A stretch of DNA of 36,609 nucleotides from the NCBI GenBank assembly GCA_018223085.1, contig JAAEZB010000014.1, forward strand, positions 3,927 to 40,535. Direction: 5' to 3'. How positions within the stretch are numbered: position 1 is the stretch's first letter; every line of letters starts with the position of its first letter. The position numbers were made by a program, and so were the translations under genes. Shown piece after piece: positions 25,099 through 34,345 of the stretch. Source of the DNA: Paracoccaceae bacterium. Its GTDB lineage: Bacteria > Pseudomonadota > Alphaproteobacteria > Rhodobacterales > Rhodobacteraceae. The notes under the pieces are model-generated. The model saw only the letters and a list, made by a program, of their open reading frames with translations. It made no database searches and was not told the origin of the DNA.

Positions 25099-26982
25099 TC
25101 ACGACGCAACCGCCGGGGCAATGGGTTTTTCCTCATAGTCATTATGAAGCGGCAGATCGCCGGAGTGCGATGTGCAGCGGATGGCGCGGGCGAGATCACA
25201 GGCAGCGAGGAGCAGTTGTGCGCCGGTGGGGGCAGCCATGTAGAGGGGCTGCCAGCGGGGTGCGAAGCTCGCCTTGAACTGGCGCAGGCCAGCGCCCCCG
25301 GCGGCGCGGTCGGTCAGAGCGCGCAGGCGGGTTTCAAAACGCCCGGCACGAGGCGCGGTAGCGGGCACGGCGGCAAGGCAGAGTGTTTCGACTTTGGCGA
25401 CGCGGGCGGCGAGGATAGCCGCGTGCACAAGGGCGTGCATTGTGCCGTCGGGGGCGTCGGGCAGGGCGCGCATCAGGTCGAGGCACCATTCATGTGAGGC
25501 CCGGTGCAGCGAGATGAACCCGATCAGATGGTCGCCCTGAAAAGCGAGAAAGACGGTTTGATCGCGAAGATAGGCCGGATCGAACCGGCCCATAGACAGG
25601 CCGCGCGCGCCACCATGGGCCGCTTCCCAAGCAGCAGAGACGGCGGCCATGTCGGAAAGCGGCAGGGCGGTTGCACGTTCGATGCGCAGGCCCGCCGAGT
25701 CTGCATGGCGCAACTTGCGGCGCAGTTGGCGGTAGGCGGAGCCCTGAAGATCATGGCGCGCGGTGGCGATCATGGCCTCGTCGGCCACGTGTAGCACGGC
25801 CCACCCGGCGCGGCGGGCATGGGCGGCATGGCGGGCGGTGATCTTGTATTTGCAGGCGATGCGATTGCGGTCGCGCGCCAGACTGCGCAGCGGTTTGGCA
25901 AGATCCCCGGCATGGGCACCGGAGGGATCAAAAAGCGCAGTCAGAGTTTGACCCGTCGACACGAGGCCGCAGAGTCCGGCACCGACGCTCTCAATGGCGC
26001 CGCCATTCTGACGCAACACGCCAAGTTCGGCCCGCGAGGGGGCATGTAACGGGGCTGGAATAGACGCTGTGGGAGCATCGAGACGCTGGCGGCGCAACAG
26101 CAGAGCCCCCGCGAGCAGAGCGGGGAGCGCGTAATAGACGATGCGAAAGGCGAGGATCGCGGCAAGGAGGTCCGGCTCGGGCGCGCTCGGCAAAAGAGCA
26201 AGCAGCGTCAGTTCGAAGGGGCCGACGCCGCCGGGCGTGCCCGATAAGATTGCCGCGCCGAGCGCCAGAAGGAAGGCGGGCAGGAATAGCGCAAAGGGAA
26301 GCGCCACGGTGTCGGGCAAAAGCATATGCAGCGCCAGCCCGGCCATCACCGTGTCGAGAAGACAGAGGACGAAGAGCGCCCAGAGCGCCCGCAGGCTCGG
26401 CAGGGCGATGCGGTGACGGCCAAGGCGCAGTTCGGGAGACAGGAAGGCCGCGGTGGCAAGCCCCATGGCACCACAGAGAATCAACAGGCTGGCCCAGGAG
26501 GGTAAAGGCGCATGCGGCAGGAAGAGCCCGGCCAACGCCAGCACCACGAGCAGCGCAGCGAGGAAAGAAATGGCAACAAAGACAGAGATCCGGGCCGCCA
26601 CGGCGAGGCTCAGCCCCGGAATCATGCGCCAGCGCACGAAGGCACCGACCACGGCCCCGGCGCCAAGTGTTTGGCCCAAAGCGATGGCGGTGGCACCGCT
26701 CAGCGTTGCGCGGGTGGGGGAGCAGCCGGTGGCAAAATGGCGGTGCGCGACAACGTCATAGCGCGCCACGGCGAGGAAGCTCAGCCCCGTGGCAAGTGTT
26801 GCCAGCGTCCATTGCAGGGCCGATACGTTGCGAAACGCCACGCCAAGCGCGGCGATGTCGAGTCCTTCAAGGCGGTGGTAGAGCAGGGCGGCGCAGCCCA
26901 GAAGAATGCCCGCCGTCAGCGCGTGGCGCGCCAGATGTCTTGCCATAATGTGCGGTTTTGTCTTGGCCAGTGCGTCCGCCAT
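25099..26982 (-). CDS. mprF: MprF-type bifunctional aminoacyl-phosphatidylglycerol synthase/flippase
   Basis: The 627-residue protein has an N-terminal membrane domain of many helices (about 10-320; GTPGGVGPFELTLLALLP is the typical loop of the flippase domain). A soluble C-terminal DUF2156 acyltransferase-like domain follows (about 330-600), with YKITARHAAHARRAGWAVLHVADEAM and YRQLRRKLRHADSAGL. MprF proteins transfer an amino acid, usually Lys or Ala, from aminoacyl-tRNA to phosphatidylglycerol and flip the lipid outward, lowering the negative surface charge. Which amino acid is used cannot be read from sequence. The ATG at 26982 is preceded by GGGGGAGAG. It stands alone in its neighbourhood. 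Confidence 0.87.
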   Translation of the reverse strand: MADALAKTKPHIMARHLARHALTAGILLGCAALLYHRLEGLDIAALGVAFRNVSALQWTLATLATGLSFLAVARYDVVAHRHFATGCSPTRATLSGATAIALGQTLGAGAVVGAFVRWRMIPGLSLAVAARISVFVAISFLAALLVVLALAGLFLPHAPLPSWASLLILCGAMGLATAAFLSPELRLGRHRIALPSLRALWALFVLCLLDTVMAGLALHMLLPDTVALPFALFLPAFLLALGAAILSGTPGGVGPFELTLLALLPSAPEPDLLAAILAFRIVYYALPALLAGALLLRRQRLDAPTASIPAPLHAPSRAELGVLRQNGGAIESVGAGLCGLVSTGQTLTALFDPSGAHAGDLAKPLRSLARDRNRIACKYKITARHAAHARRAGWAVLHVADEAMIATARHDLQGSAYRQLRRKLRHADSAGLRIERATALPLSDMAAVSAAWEAAHGGARGLSMGRFDPAYLRDQTVFLAFQGDHLIGFISLHRASHEWCLDLMRALPDAPDGTMHALVHAAILAARVAKVETLCLAAVPATAPRAGRFETRLRALTDRAAGGAGLRQFKASFAPRWQPLYMAAPTGAQLLLAACDLARAIRCTSHSGDLPLHNDYEEKPIAPAVAS

Positions 26983-27058
26983 GCGTCTCTCCCCCGTGCG
27001 ATCCCGAAAGGGAGGCTAAGGCAGAGGCATGAAGCGTCGCTTAACGGTTCAATTTGTA

Positions 27059-27090
27059 CGAAAAAACGCGCAAGGACATCCCGCGCGTTT
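27059..27090 (-). terminator. Rho-independent terminator of the ATPase zeta-subunit gene
   Basis: In the minus-strand RNA AAACGCGC (27090-27083) pairs with GCGCGTTT (27071-27064), followed by further Ts (six in the run). It starts about 30 bases after the stop at 27120. Confidence 0.75.
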
Positions 27091-27119
27091 CATCGTCTTT
27101 CGGGCAGGTGCCGGGGCGA

Positions 27120-27434
27120 TCAGGCCTCGTTCATCACCTGTTCCTGAGCGACGAGCATCAGCTCGGCGCGTTTGGCGCGGATGGTGTCGGCATCGGCCTT
27201 GCCTTCGAGGTCGCCTGCGACCTTGCGCACCACGTCCTCATGGCCAGCTTCTTCGAAATCGGCGATGATGACGGACTTGGCATAGGCCTCGGCCTCGTCA
27301 CCGGATTTACCCAGCATCTCGGCCGCCCAAAGGCCCAGCAGCTTGTTGCAGCGTGCATCTGCCTTGAATTTCATCTCTTCGTCGTGGGCGAACTTGTTTT
27401 CGAAGGCGTTTTCACGGTCGTCAAAGGTGCTCAT
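27120..27434 (-). CDS. DUF1476 protein, F1FO-ATPase inhibitor zeta subunit
   Basis: The 104-residue protein MSTFDDRENAFENKFAHDEEMKFKADARCNKLLG matches the alphaproteobacterial DUF1476 family. The Paracoccus member is the zeta subunit, which binds the F1 sector and blocks ATP hydrolysis through its N-terminal region. The rest is helical (LWAAEMLGKSGDEAEAYAKSVI). The ATG at 27434 gives the conserved N-terminus; an ATG two codons upstream (27440) is also possible and is closer to AGGGA. It is divergent from purC, a common arrangement in Rhodobacterales, and ends at a good terminator. Confidence 0.9.
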   Translation of the reverse strand: MSTFDDRENAFENKFAHDEEMKFKADARCNKLLGLWAAEMLGKSGDEAEAYAKSVIIADFEEAGHEDVVRKVAGDLEGKADADTIRAKRAELMLVAQEQVMNEA

Positions 27435-27593
27435 CCGCATCAATCCCTTTGCAAATGTTGGCGTTGCGCCCTTCTTGCACAGGTCTATGCGTCGCCGCAA
27501 GAGGCTGGCTGCGCTTGCGGCATGGCCGGGCATGGATTAAGAGGGCGCTGACAGGCGGGGAGTCGGCCCCGCGACAGGAGAAAGCGATCCCAG

Positions 27594-28349
27594 ATGGCGC
27601 GTGGCAAGAAGATTTACGAAGGCAAGGCCAAGGTTCTGTTCGAAGGCCCAGAGCCGGGAACGATCATTCAATACTTCAAGGATGACGCAACCGCCTTCAA
27701 CGCCGAGAAACGGGACGTGATCGACGGCAAAGGCGCGCTCAACAACCGTTTGAGCGAGTATTTCATGACCGGCCTCAATCAGATCGGCGTGCCGACGCAT
27801 TTTCTCAAGCGGCTTAACATGCGCGAACAGCTTGTGCGGGCCTGCGAGATCATCCCGCTTGAAATCATCGTGCGCAATTTTGCCGCTGGCTCGCTTTCAA
27901 AGCGTCTTGGTATTGAGGAAGGGACGCAGCTGCCGCGCCCGATCGTGGAATATTGCTATAAAGATGATGCGCTTGGCGATCCGCTGGTCTCTGAAGAGCA
28001 TATTGCCGCCTTTGGCTGGGCCAGCCAGCAGGACATGGACGATATCCTTGGCCTCGCGCTGCGGGTGAATGATTATATGTCGGGCGTGATGTATGGCGTC
28101 GGTATCAAGCTCGTCGATTTCAAAATCGAGATCGGCCGGGTGTATGATGGCGATTTCCAGCGCCTTGTGGTTGCCGATGAGATCAGCCCCGACAGCTGTC
28201 GCCTTTGGGATATGGAAACCGGCCAGAAGCTCGACAAGGACGTGTTCCGTCGCGACCTTGGCAGCCTGACGGATGCCTATTCGGAAGTGGCGCGTCGTCT
28301 TGGGGTTCTGCCCAAGGGCACCGGGCCGAAGCCGACGCTCATCAACTAA
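27594..28349 (+). CDS. purC: SAICAR synthase (phosphoribosylaminoimidazole-succinocarboxamide synthase)
   Basis: PurC joins aspartate to CAIR with ATP in de novo purine synthesis. The 251-residue protein has the signatures [31 protein letters not shown] and VDFKIEIGR, with [15 protein letters not shown] near the end. The ATG at 27594 is supported by AGGAG about 13 bases upstream, slightly far. A perfect GCGGGG-AGTCGG-CCCCGC hairpin (27555-27572) lies in its leader. It opens the purC-purS-ADH-purQ series. Confidence 0.96.
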   Translation: MARGKKIYEGKAKVLFEGPEPGTIIQYFKDDATAFNAEKRDVIDGKGALNNRLSEYFMTGLNQIGVPTHFLKRLNMREQLVRACEIIPLEIIVRNFAAGSLSKRLGIEEGTQLPRPIVEYCYKDDALGDPLVSEEHIAAFGWASQQDMDDILGLALRVNDYMSGVMYGVGIKLVDFKIEIGRVYDGDFQRLVVADEISPDSCRLWDMETGQKLDKDVFRRDLGSLTDAYSEVARRLGVLPKGTGPKPTLIN

Positions 28350-28357
28350 GGCACCTG

Positions 28358-28405
28358 CGCCCAGAGGTGGGCGGGGAATTTGAGTATTTTTGCCAAGATG
28401 AAGCA
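28358..28405 (+). terminator. Hairpin plus conserved-looking T-rich motif after purC
   Basis: CGCCCA-GAGG-TGGGCG (28358-28373) is a perfect stem with a four-base loop. It is followed by GGGAATTTGAGTATTTTT and GCCAAGATGAAG. The stem with its T-rich tail could be a weak terminator or an mRNA stabiliser between purC and purS. The tail resembles a sequence I remember as repeated in Rhodobacterales intergenic regions; no second copy was seen here. Confidence 0.45.
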
Positions 28406-28441
28406 GGGGCTTCGGAATTGGCCAGACCGGAGAGAAGACAG

Positions 28442-28672
28442 ATGAAAGCGCGTGTCTATGTGATGCTTAAAAACGGGGTTCTCGATCCGCAGGGGGAAGC
28501 AGTGCGCCACGCGCTCGGGTCTCTCGGGTTTGATGGGGTTGAGGGCGTGCGCCAGGGCAAGGTGATCGAGTTGGACCTCGCCGAAGGCACCACCGAGGCG
28601 ACCGTGATCGAGATGTGCGAGAAGCTTCTCGCCAACACGGTGATCGAAAGCTACAAAATCGAGCTTGGCTAA
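28442..28672 (+). CDS. purS: FGAM synthase subunit PurS
   Basis: The 76-residue PurS is the small structural subunit that joins PurQ and the large PurL in formylglycinamidine ribonucleotide synthase. MKARVYVMLKNGVLDPQGEAVRHALGSLGF is the classic N-terminus, followed by VRQGKVIELDL and NTVIESYKIEL. A GGAGAGA ribosome site precedes the ATG. It lies 3 bp before the alcohol dehydrogenase gene; purQ follows that gene, while purL is not in the window. Confidence 0.95.
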   Translation: MKARVYVMLKNGVLDPQGEAVRHALGSLGFDGVEGVRQGKVIELDLAEGTTEATVIEMCEKLLANTVIESYKIELG

Positions 28673-28675
28673 GCG

Positions 28676-29719
28676 ATGCGTGCGGCCCGCCTCACAGGGT
28701 TTCGGGCACCTCTTGAGGTGACCACTGTGCCGGACCCGGCACCGATGCCGGGTGGCGTTGTGCTGCGCGTGCTGGCCTGTGGCGTGTGCCGCTCCGATTG
28801 GCATAGCTGGACCGGGGCGGACCCGGATGTGCAATTGCCGATGATCCCGGGCCATGAATATTGCGGCGAGGTTGTTGCCGTGGGCGCGGGTGTTACGCGC
28901 TGGCGTAAAGGCGACCGGGTGATTGCGCCGTTTATCCTTGCTTGTGGGCAGTGCCCGGATTGCGCGGCGGGGCATCAGACGATCTGTAAGGATCAGGTGT
29001 TGCCGGGGTTCACATGCGACGGGGCTTTTGCGGAGTATGTGGCGGTGGCCCATGCGGATGCCAACCTCACGGCCTTGCCCGAAACCATTGCACCGGAGAT
29101 CGCGGCGGCGCTTGGTTGTCGTGTGACCACGGCGTGGCAGGCGCTTGTTGGGCGGGCGGAATTGAAGCCCGGTGAATGGCTGGCCGTCATTGGCGGCGGC
29201 GGGGTCGGGATTTCGGCCCTGATGCTGGGCCGGGCGCTTGGGGCGCGGGTTGTTGTGGTTGATGTGGTCGCGGATAAGCTTACCTATGCGAGCCAGATGG
29301 GCGCGGATGCGGTGGTCAATGCGGCCGAATGCGACGCGGCGGAGGCGATCCGTGAGATCACCGGCGGCGGCGCGGATGTCGCGGTTGAGGCGCTTGGTGT
29401 CGAGGCAACCACCACCACGGCGATGCGGTCTTTGCGCAAACTTGGCCGGATGGTACAGATCGGTATGCCAGCAGGCGATCATGCGTCGATGACATTGCCG
29501 ATGGATGTGCTTTATTCGGGGCAGCTTAGCGTGATGGGCACGCGGGGCATGCCGAGTTGGCGGTATCCGTCGCTCCTTAACCTTCTATCCGGGGGACATG
29601 TGGACCTTGCGCCGCTTGTGACCCGCCGGATTGCCCTTTCACAGGCGAGCGATGAGCTTGCTGCGTTTGATCGCCCTGCGCCTCCCGGCGTGGCGGTGAT
29701 TACTGATTTCGAGACCTAG
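28676..29719 (+). CDS. Zinc-dependent alcohol dehydrogenase inserted in the purine operon
   Basis: The 347-residue protein is a medium-chain dehydrogenase. The catalytic zinc ligands are Cys38 in CGVCRSDWH and His60-Glu61 in PGHEYCGEV. The structural zinc is held by C90, C93, C96 and C104 (CGQCPDCAAGHQTIC). The NAD(P) fold begins at VIGGGGVGISAL. Substrate unknown; the closest shape is the zinc alcohol dehydrogenases acting on primary alcohols. It sits between purS (3 bp) and purQ (12 bp), so it is almost certainly co-transcribed with purine genes although it has no evident role in the pathway. Confidence 0.88.
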   Translation: MRAARLTGFRAPLEVTTVPDPAPMPGGVVLRVLACGVCRSDWHSWTGADPDVQLPMIPGHEYCGEVVAVGAGVTRWRKGDRVIAPFILACGQCPDCAAGHQTICKDQVLPGFTCDGAFAEYVAVAHADANLTALPETIAPEIAAALGCRVTTAWQALVGRAELKPGEWLAVIGGGGVGISALMLGRALGARVVVVDVVADKLTYASQMGADAVVNAAECDAAEAIREITGGGADVAVEALGVEATTTTAMRSLRKLGRMVQIGMPAGDHASMTLPMDVLYSGQLSVMGTRGMPSWRYPSLLNLLSGGHVDLAPLVTRRIALSQASDELAAFDRPAPPGVAVITDFET

Positions 29720-29731
29720 GAGTAAGCCAAG

Positions 29732-30400
29732 ATGCGTGCTGCCGTTATCGTTTTTCCCGGATCCAACTGTGACCGTGACCTTGCCGTGGCGCTTGAGCGC
29801 GCGGGCGCCGATGTCACCATGGTCTGGCATAAGGACACGGAACTTCCCAAGGGGCTCGACATTGTCGGGGTGCCGGGCGGGTTTTCCTTTGGTGATTACC
29901 TGCGGTGTGGGGCCATCGCGGCCAATTCGCCGATCTGCAAATCGTTGATCGAGCATACAGAGCGCGGCGGCTATGCGCTTGGCGTCTGTAACGGGTTCCA
30001 GATCCTGACCGAGACCGGCATCCTTCCGGGCGCGCTGCGTCGCAATGCGAACCTTAAGTATATCTGCAAGACCGTTGGCCTTCGGGTCGAGAATGTGGAG
30101 ACGCCGTTCACCGCAGGCTATGAGGTTGGGCAGGAGATCGACATTCCGATTGCACACCATGACGGCAACTATTTCGTCAGTGATGAAAAACTTGCCCAGC
30201 TTCAGGGCGAGGGGCGGATTGCCTTTACCTATACCGATAACCCCAATGGTTCGGTGGCCGATATTGCCGGTGTGATTTCCAAGAACCGCCGTGTGCTTGG
30301 CATGATGCCGCACCCGGAGCGGGCGGCGGACGCGGGCCATGGCGGCACCGATGGGGTGGCAATGTTCCGCTCGCTTATGGACCAACTCGCCACGGCGTGA
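29732..30400 (+). CDS. purQ: FGAM synthase glutaminase subunit PurQ
   Basis: PurQ hydrolyses glutamine and passes ammonia to PurL. The 222-residue class I amidotransferase has the nucleophile Cys86 in LGVCNGFQ and the His194/Glu196 pair in [26 protein letters not shown] is a further signature. AGGAG lies before the ATG. It closes the purine series, and the DctB gene follows after 37 bp. Confidence 0.96.
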   Translation: MRAAVIVFPGSNCDRDLAVALERAGADVTMVWHKDTELPKGLDIVGVPGGFSFGDYLRCGAIAANSPICKSLIEHTERGGYALGVCNGFQILTETGILPGALRRNANLKYICKTVGLRVENVETPFTAGYEVGQEIDIPIAHHDGNYFVSDEKLAQLQGEGRIAFTYTDNPNGSVADIAGVISKNRRVLGMMPHPERAADAGHGGTDGVAMFRSLMDQLATA

Positions 30401-30437
30401 CTTGAGGCCCCCGGCGGGGCGGCGTAAATTGGCCGCC

Positions 30438-32195
30438 ATGGATGCCATGCCGCCCCTTTCAAGCGAGCCGGGGCGTGCGCCGGGATGGCGCGCGCGGGTG
30501 GCGCTTGTGATCTTGCTGGTCGTGGCGACAGTCACGATCTGGGTCACTAATTCTTTTCTGACCGATCGATTTACCGAGAACACGCGCAATCGTGCCGAAC
30601 TGCGGCTTGCGCTCTATTCGGGTAACCTCATGGCCGAGCTGCGCCGCAATGCGATTGTGCCGCAACTTTTGGCCAAGGATCCGGCGCTCATCTCGGCGCT
30701 ACAGTCGGGGGATTTCTCGCAATCAACAGCGCGGCTCATTTCTTATGTGGAAGAGATCGGCGCGGCGTCTTTTATGATGTTGGATGCGGACGGGCGCACC
30801 GTGGCCTCGACCGAGCGTACGGAAATTGGCAGTAACCATCGCGACACGGCGTTTTACCTTCAGGCAGTCCGTTCAAATGTAACGGTTTTTTCTCTTGAGC
30901 GGAGTCAGAGCGGGGCGTTCAAGTTCACCTATGCCCGGCGCATTGATGCGCAGGGCGAGGTGCTTGGGGTGATTGCGGTTCTGGTCGATCTGCATCAGTT
31001 CGAACAGGCTTGGGCGGGGATTTCGGATGCGCTTTTCGTGACCAATAGCGAAGGCGTCATCATCCTTGCGACCGAGCCGCGTTGGCGGGGGCTGACGGAG
31101 ACGGAGGCGCTGGCGCGTCAACCGGCTGAAGGGGCGATTGAGCGCGCGATTCAGGCGACGGCGGATTGGACGCAGATTCCGGCGGATGCCTATATTCAGG
31201 GTGAAGGCGTGATGCGCGAGGATGCGCGTATTCCGTTCCGTGGCTGGCGGATGACGTCATTCACGACCTACACAAGCGTGCGCGAGAAGGTGAACGCGGT
31301 TCTGGCGCTTGAGATTATGGGGTTTGCCATCTTGGTGGCATTGGCCTTCTATCTTCTGAGCCGCAAGACGGCGCTGCGCATGGCGTTATTCCAGCAGGAA
31401 TCGGCGGACCTTCGGGCGTTGAACCTGCGTTTGCAGCGGGAAATCGCCGAACGTGAACGGATGCAGGAGAGCCTTGCCGTGGCGGAGCAATCGCTGGCGC
31501 AAAGTTCGAAATTGGCGGCCCTTGGCGAGATGTCGGCGGCGGTCAGCCATGAATTGAACCAGCCCTTGGCGGCGATGAAGACCTATCTTGCGGGGGCGCG
31601 CCTTTTGGTGCGGCGCAACCGGCCGGATGAGGCGCTATCGTCGTTTCAACGGATTGATGATCTGATTGAACGCATGGGCGCGATCACCAAGCAGCTTAAA
31701 TCCTATGCGCGCAAGGGCGGGGACGATTTCCGGCCCGTGGTGCTTAACGAGGCGCTGGCTTCGGCGCTTTCGATGATGGAGCCGCAGTTGAAGCAACGCC
31801 ATGTCCGCATCAGCCGGATCGTGCCGGACGAGGATGTGCAGGTCATGGGGGACCGGGTGCGGCTTGAGCAGGTGATTATCAACCTGCTGCGCAACGCTTT
31901 GGACGCGACCGAAAGCGTGTCGGACCCGGAGATCGAGATTATCCTCGCCGCAGGAGAGACAGCGACATTGACGGTTCGGGATAATGGGCCGGGGATTGAA
32001 AACCTCGATGACCTGTTCGAGCCGTTCTTTACCACCAAACAGCCCGGTGATGGCGTCGGTCTCGGGTTGGCCATTTCGTCGGGGATCGTGAGCGACCTTG
32101 GCGGGCGGCTTTCGGCGCGCAACGGACAGGATGGGGGGGCTGTATTCGAAGTGCAGCTTCCTATCTTGAGTGAAGATATCGAGGCAGCGGAGTAA
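30438..32195 (+). CDS. dctB: C4-dicarboxylate-type sensor histidine kinase (DctB-like)
   Basis: The 585-residue kinase has two membrane helices (about 20-40 and 290-307) around a periplasmic double-PAS sensor (FMMLDADGRTVASTE, then TYARRIDAQGEVLGVIAVLVD). A coiled coil (about 320-355) links to the HisKA domain with phospho-acceptor His371 in AVSHELNQPLAAMK. The ATPase domain has N (NLLRNALDA), G1 (DNGPGI), F (FEPFFTTK) and G2 (GVGLGLAI) boxes. Architecture matches DctB, which senses C4-dicarboxylates. The gene name rests on layout; no dctPQM transporter is nearby, so the ligand is open. The ATG at 30438 is chosen; an upstream frame overlaps purQ. The DctD-like regulator follows after 8 bp. 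Confidence 0.85.
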   Translation: MDAMPPLSSEPGRAPGWRARVALVILLVVATVTIWVTNSFLTDRFTENTRNRAELRLALYSGNLMAELRRNAIVPQLLAKDPALISALQSGDFSQSTARLISYVEEIGAASFMMLDADGRTVASTERTEIGSNHRDTAFYLQAVRSNVTVFSLERSQSGAFKFTYARRIDAQGEVLGVIAVLVDLHQFEQAWAGISDALFVTNSEGVIILATEPRWRGLTETEALARQPAEGAIERAIQATADWTQIPADAYIQGEGVMREDARIPFRGWRMTSFTTYTSVREKVNAVLALEIMGFAILVALAFYLLSRKTALRMALFQQESADLRALNLRLQREIAERERMQESLAVAEQSLAQSSKLAALGEMSAAVSHELNQPLAAMKTYLAGARLLVRRNRPDEALSSFQRIDDLIERMGAITKQLKSYARKGGDDFRPVVLNEALASALSMMEPQLKQRHVRISRIVPDEDVQVMGDRVRLEQVIINLLRNALDATESVSDPEIEIILAAGETATLTVRDNGPGIENLDDLFEPFFTTKQPGDGVGLGLAISSGIVSDLGGRLSARNGQDGGAVFEVQLPILSEDIEAAE

Positions 32196-32203
32196 TAATA
32201 ACA

Positions 32204-33538
32204 ATGGCTCAGGGTATGAAAATCGCGATCGTCGATGACGAACAGGATATGCGCCAGTCGATCAGCCAGTGGCTGGCGCTTTCGGGATATGACACCGAAA
32301 CCTTTGCCAGCGCGGAAGATGCGCTGAAATCGCTTGGGCCGGATTATCCGGGGATCGTGATTTCGGATATTCGCATGCCGGGCATGGACGGAATGCAGTT
32401 TCTCAAGAAGCTCATGGGCGCGGATTCGGCGCTTCCGGTCATCATGATTACCGGCCACGGCGATGTGCCTATGGCGGTCGAGGCGATGCGTGTGGGCGCG
32501 TATGATTTCCTTGAGAAGCCGTTCAACCCGGACCGAATGAGCCAGTTGGCCAAAAAGGCGACCAACACGCGGCGCATGGTGCTTGATGCGCGCGCACTGC
32601 GGCGCGAGCTGTCCGATGGTGGGCAGTTGATGAAAAAGCTTATCGGGTCGAGCCCGGTCATGGAGCGGCTCAAGGAAGACATTCTCGATCTTGGGCAGGC
32701 GGATGGGCATGTGCTCATTGATGGCGAAACGGGCACCGGCAAGACGCTTGTGGCGCATGCGTTGCATGCGGTGGGGAGCCGGGCGGGCAAAAAATTCGTG
32801 TTGGTGAGCTGTGGTGCCTATGAGGAAGAGGCTTTGTCGCGGCGGTTGTTCGGGCCGATGCAGCCCGAAGACAGCCAACTTCCGGCGATCGAAGAAGCAC
32901 GCGGCGGGACATTGGTTCTTGAGGATGTTGAGACGCTGCCGGATGTGCTTCAGGCGAAACTGCTTAATGTGATTAACGAGCAGGGCGCGCCTGCGGAGAC
33001 GCGGATCATCGCCATTTCGAACCTTCAGGAGCAGGACCGGACCTGCGAGGACGCGCTTCGCCCGGATCTGTTTTACCGCCTTGCGGCGCTCAAGATCACT
33101 GTGCCGCCGCTACGCCAGCGGGGTGAGGATATTCTGACGCTGTTTACACGACTTGCGGAGCAGTTTGCCGATGATTACGGCTGTGACGCGCCAAAGGTCA
33201 GCGCGCAGGAGGCAGCGCAGCTTTTGCAGGCGCCGTGGCCGGGCAATGTGCGCCAGCTCATCAACCTTGCCGAGCGCGCCGTGTTGCAGAGCCGTCGGGG
33301 CGAGGGCACGATTGCTTCGCTTTTGATGAACGATCACGAAGAAATGCAGCCTCTGATGACCACAGAGGGCAAGCCCTTGAAGGAATATGTCGAGGCGTTT
33401 GAGCGCATGCTCATCGACAATACGATGCGTCGCCATAAGGGATCTATCGCGGCGGTGATGGAGGAACTCTGTTTGCCGCGCCGGACACTCAATGAAAAGA
33501 TGGCCAAATACGGTTTGCAGCGCGCGGATTATCTCTGA
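32204..33538 (+). CDS. dctD: DctD-like AAA+ response regulator lacking the GAFTGA motif
   Basis: The 444-residue protein has a receiver domain (1-120; phospho-acceptor Asp55 in VISDIRMPG, Lys105 in EKPF). An AAA+ domain follows (Walker A GETGTGKT at 174-181, arginine finger in RPDLFYRL, sensor II in WPGNVRQL), then a Fis-type helix-turn-helix (GSIAAVMEELCLPRRTLNEKMAKYG). The sigma-54 contact loop GAFTGA is absent: RLFGPMQPEDSQLPAIEEA occupies its place (213-231). The Walker B reads TLVLEDVE instead of the usual L-D-E. It is likely the partner of the kinase 8 bp upstream, but activation may not use sigma-54. Confidence 0.85.
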   Translation: MAQGMKIAIVDDEQDMRQSISQWLALSGYDTETFASAEDALKSLGPDYPGIVISDIRMPGMDGMQFLKKLMGADSALPVIMITGHGDVPMAVEAMRVGAYDFLEKPFNPDRMSQLAKKATNTRRMVLDARALRRELSDGGQLMKKLIGSSPVMERLKEDILDLGQADGHVLIDGETGTGKTLVAHALHAVGSRAGKKFVLVSCGAYEEEALSRRLFGPMQPEDSQLPAIEEARGGTLVLEDVETLPDVLQAKLLNVINEQGAPAETRIIAISNLQEQDRTCEDALRPDLFYRLAALKITVPPLRQRGEDILTLFTRLAEQFADDYGCDAPKVSAQEAAQLLQAPWPGNVRQLINLAERAVLQSRRGEGTIASLLMNDHEEMQPLMTTEGKPLKEYVEAFERMLIDNTMRRHKGSIAAVMEELCLPRRTLNEKMAKYGLQRADYL

Positions 33539-33556
33539 GAGCGCGCTGCGAGGGCT

Positions 33557-34345
33557 TTAATCCGCAGGCGCGGGCGGCGCGGCGCTTCCGGCAAGGAGGC
33601 CTCCGTCGATGTTGATCTCGGTGCCGGTCATATAGCCAGCGTCGTCTGAGGCGAGCATGGCACAGACCCCGGCAACCTCTTCGACGGTGCCAAAGCGGTG
33701 CAGGGGCGTGTCGGCGGTGAAAGCCTGCATGCGCGCGGCGCGATCCGGGCCGGTGCCGAGCATCGGCTCCCACATTGGGGTCAGGATCGCCGCTGGATGC
33801 ACGGAATTGCAGCGGATCGCCAGCCCCTGTTCCGCACAATAGAGCGCCACGGATTTTGTATGGTTGCGGATGGCCGCCTTGGACGAGGCATAGGCCGCCG
33901 CGCCGGGGATGCCGACAAGGCCAGAGCGCGACGAGATATTAATGATCGCACCGTGGCCTTTGGCCCGCATCGCCCCGATGGCATAGCGGCAGCCAAGGAA
34001 TGTGCCGTCCAGATTGACCGCGTGAACGCGCTGCCAATCAGACAGGGAGGCGTTTTCAGGGTCTTGCGGGGCGGTGGAGTCCTCGAACCCGGTTATGCCG
34101 GCATTGTTGACCAGCACATCAAGGGTTGGAATATCCTGGGCTAGTCGGGCCCAGTCGTCTTCGCTTGAGACATCAAGGCGGCGCGCGGTGGCGCCGATGT
34201 CGGCCGCGATGGTTTTGGCGCGGTCAAGGTGAAGATCGGTGACGATGACATCTGCGCCTTCGGCGACAAACCGGTGCGCGATGGCCGCACCGATACCACG
34301 TCCAGCGCCGGTTATGACGCAAAGCTTGTTTTTCAGGCGTTTCAT
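33557..34345 (-). CDS. Short-chain dehydrogenase/reductase
   Basis: The 262-residue classical SDR has the cofactor motif TGAGRGIG (12-19), NNAG (80-83), and the catalytic Ser139, Tyr152 and Lys156 ([13 protein letters not shown]). The Asp at about 37 (TDLHLD) suggests NAD rather than NADP. The C-terminus [13 protein letters not shown] is standard, followed by a short Ala/Pro tail. The substrate is unknown. The ATG at 34345 has GAGGA upstream, better than an in-frame GTG/ATG further out. A strong promoter lies about 110 bp upstream. It converges with dctD after 18 bp. Confidence 0.9.
   Translation of the reverse strand: MKRLKNKLCVITGAGRGIGAAIAHRFVAEGADVIVTDLHLDRAKTIAADIGATARRLDVSSEDDWARLAQDIPTLDVLVNNAGITGFEDSTAPQDPENASLSDWQRVHAVNLDGTFLGCRYAIGAMRAKGHGAIINISSRSGLVGIPGAAAYASSKAAIRNHTKSVALYCAEQGLAIRCNSVHPAAILTPMWEPMLGTGPDRAARMQAFTADTPLHRFGTVEEVAGVCAMLASDDAGYMTGTEINIDGGLLAGSAAPPAPAD

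Noticed and set aside
28346-29482. 378-codon minus-strand frame opposite purS and the alcohol dehydrogenase
   Set aside because: Shadow of two recognisable genes; Arg/His-rich without signatures.
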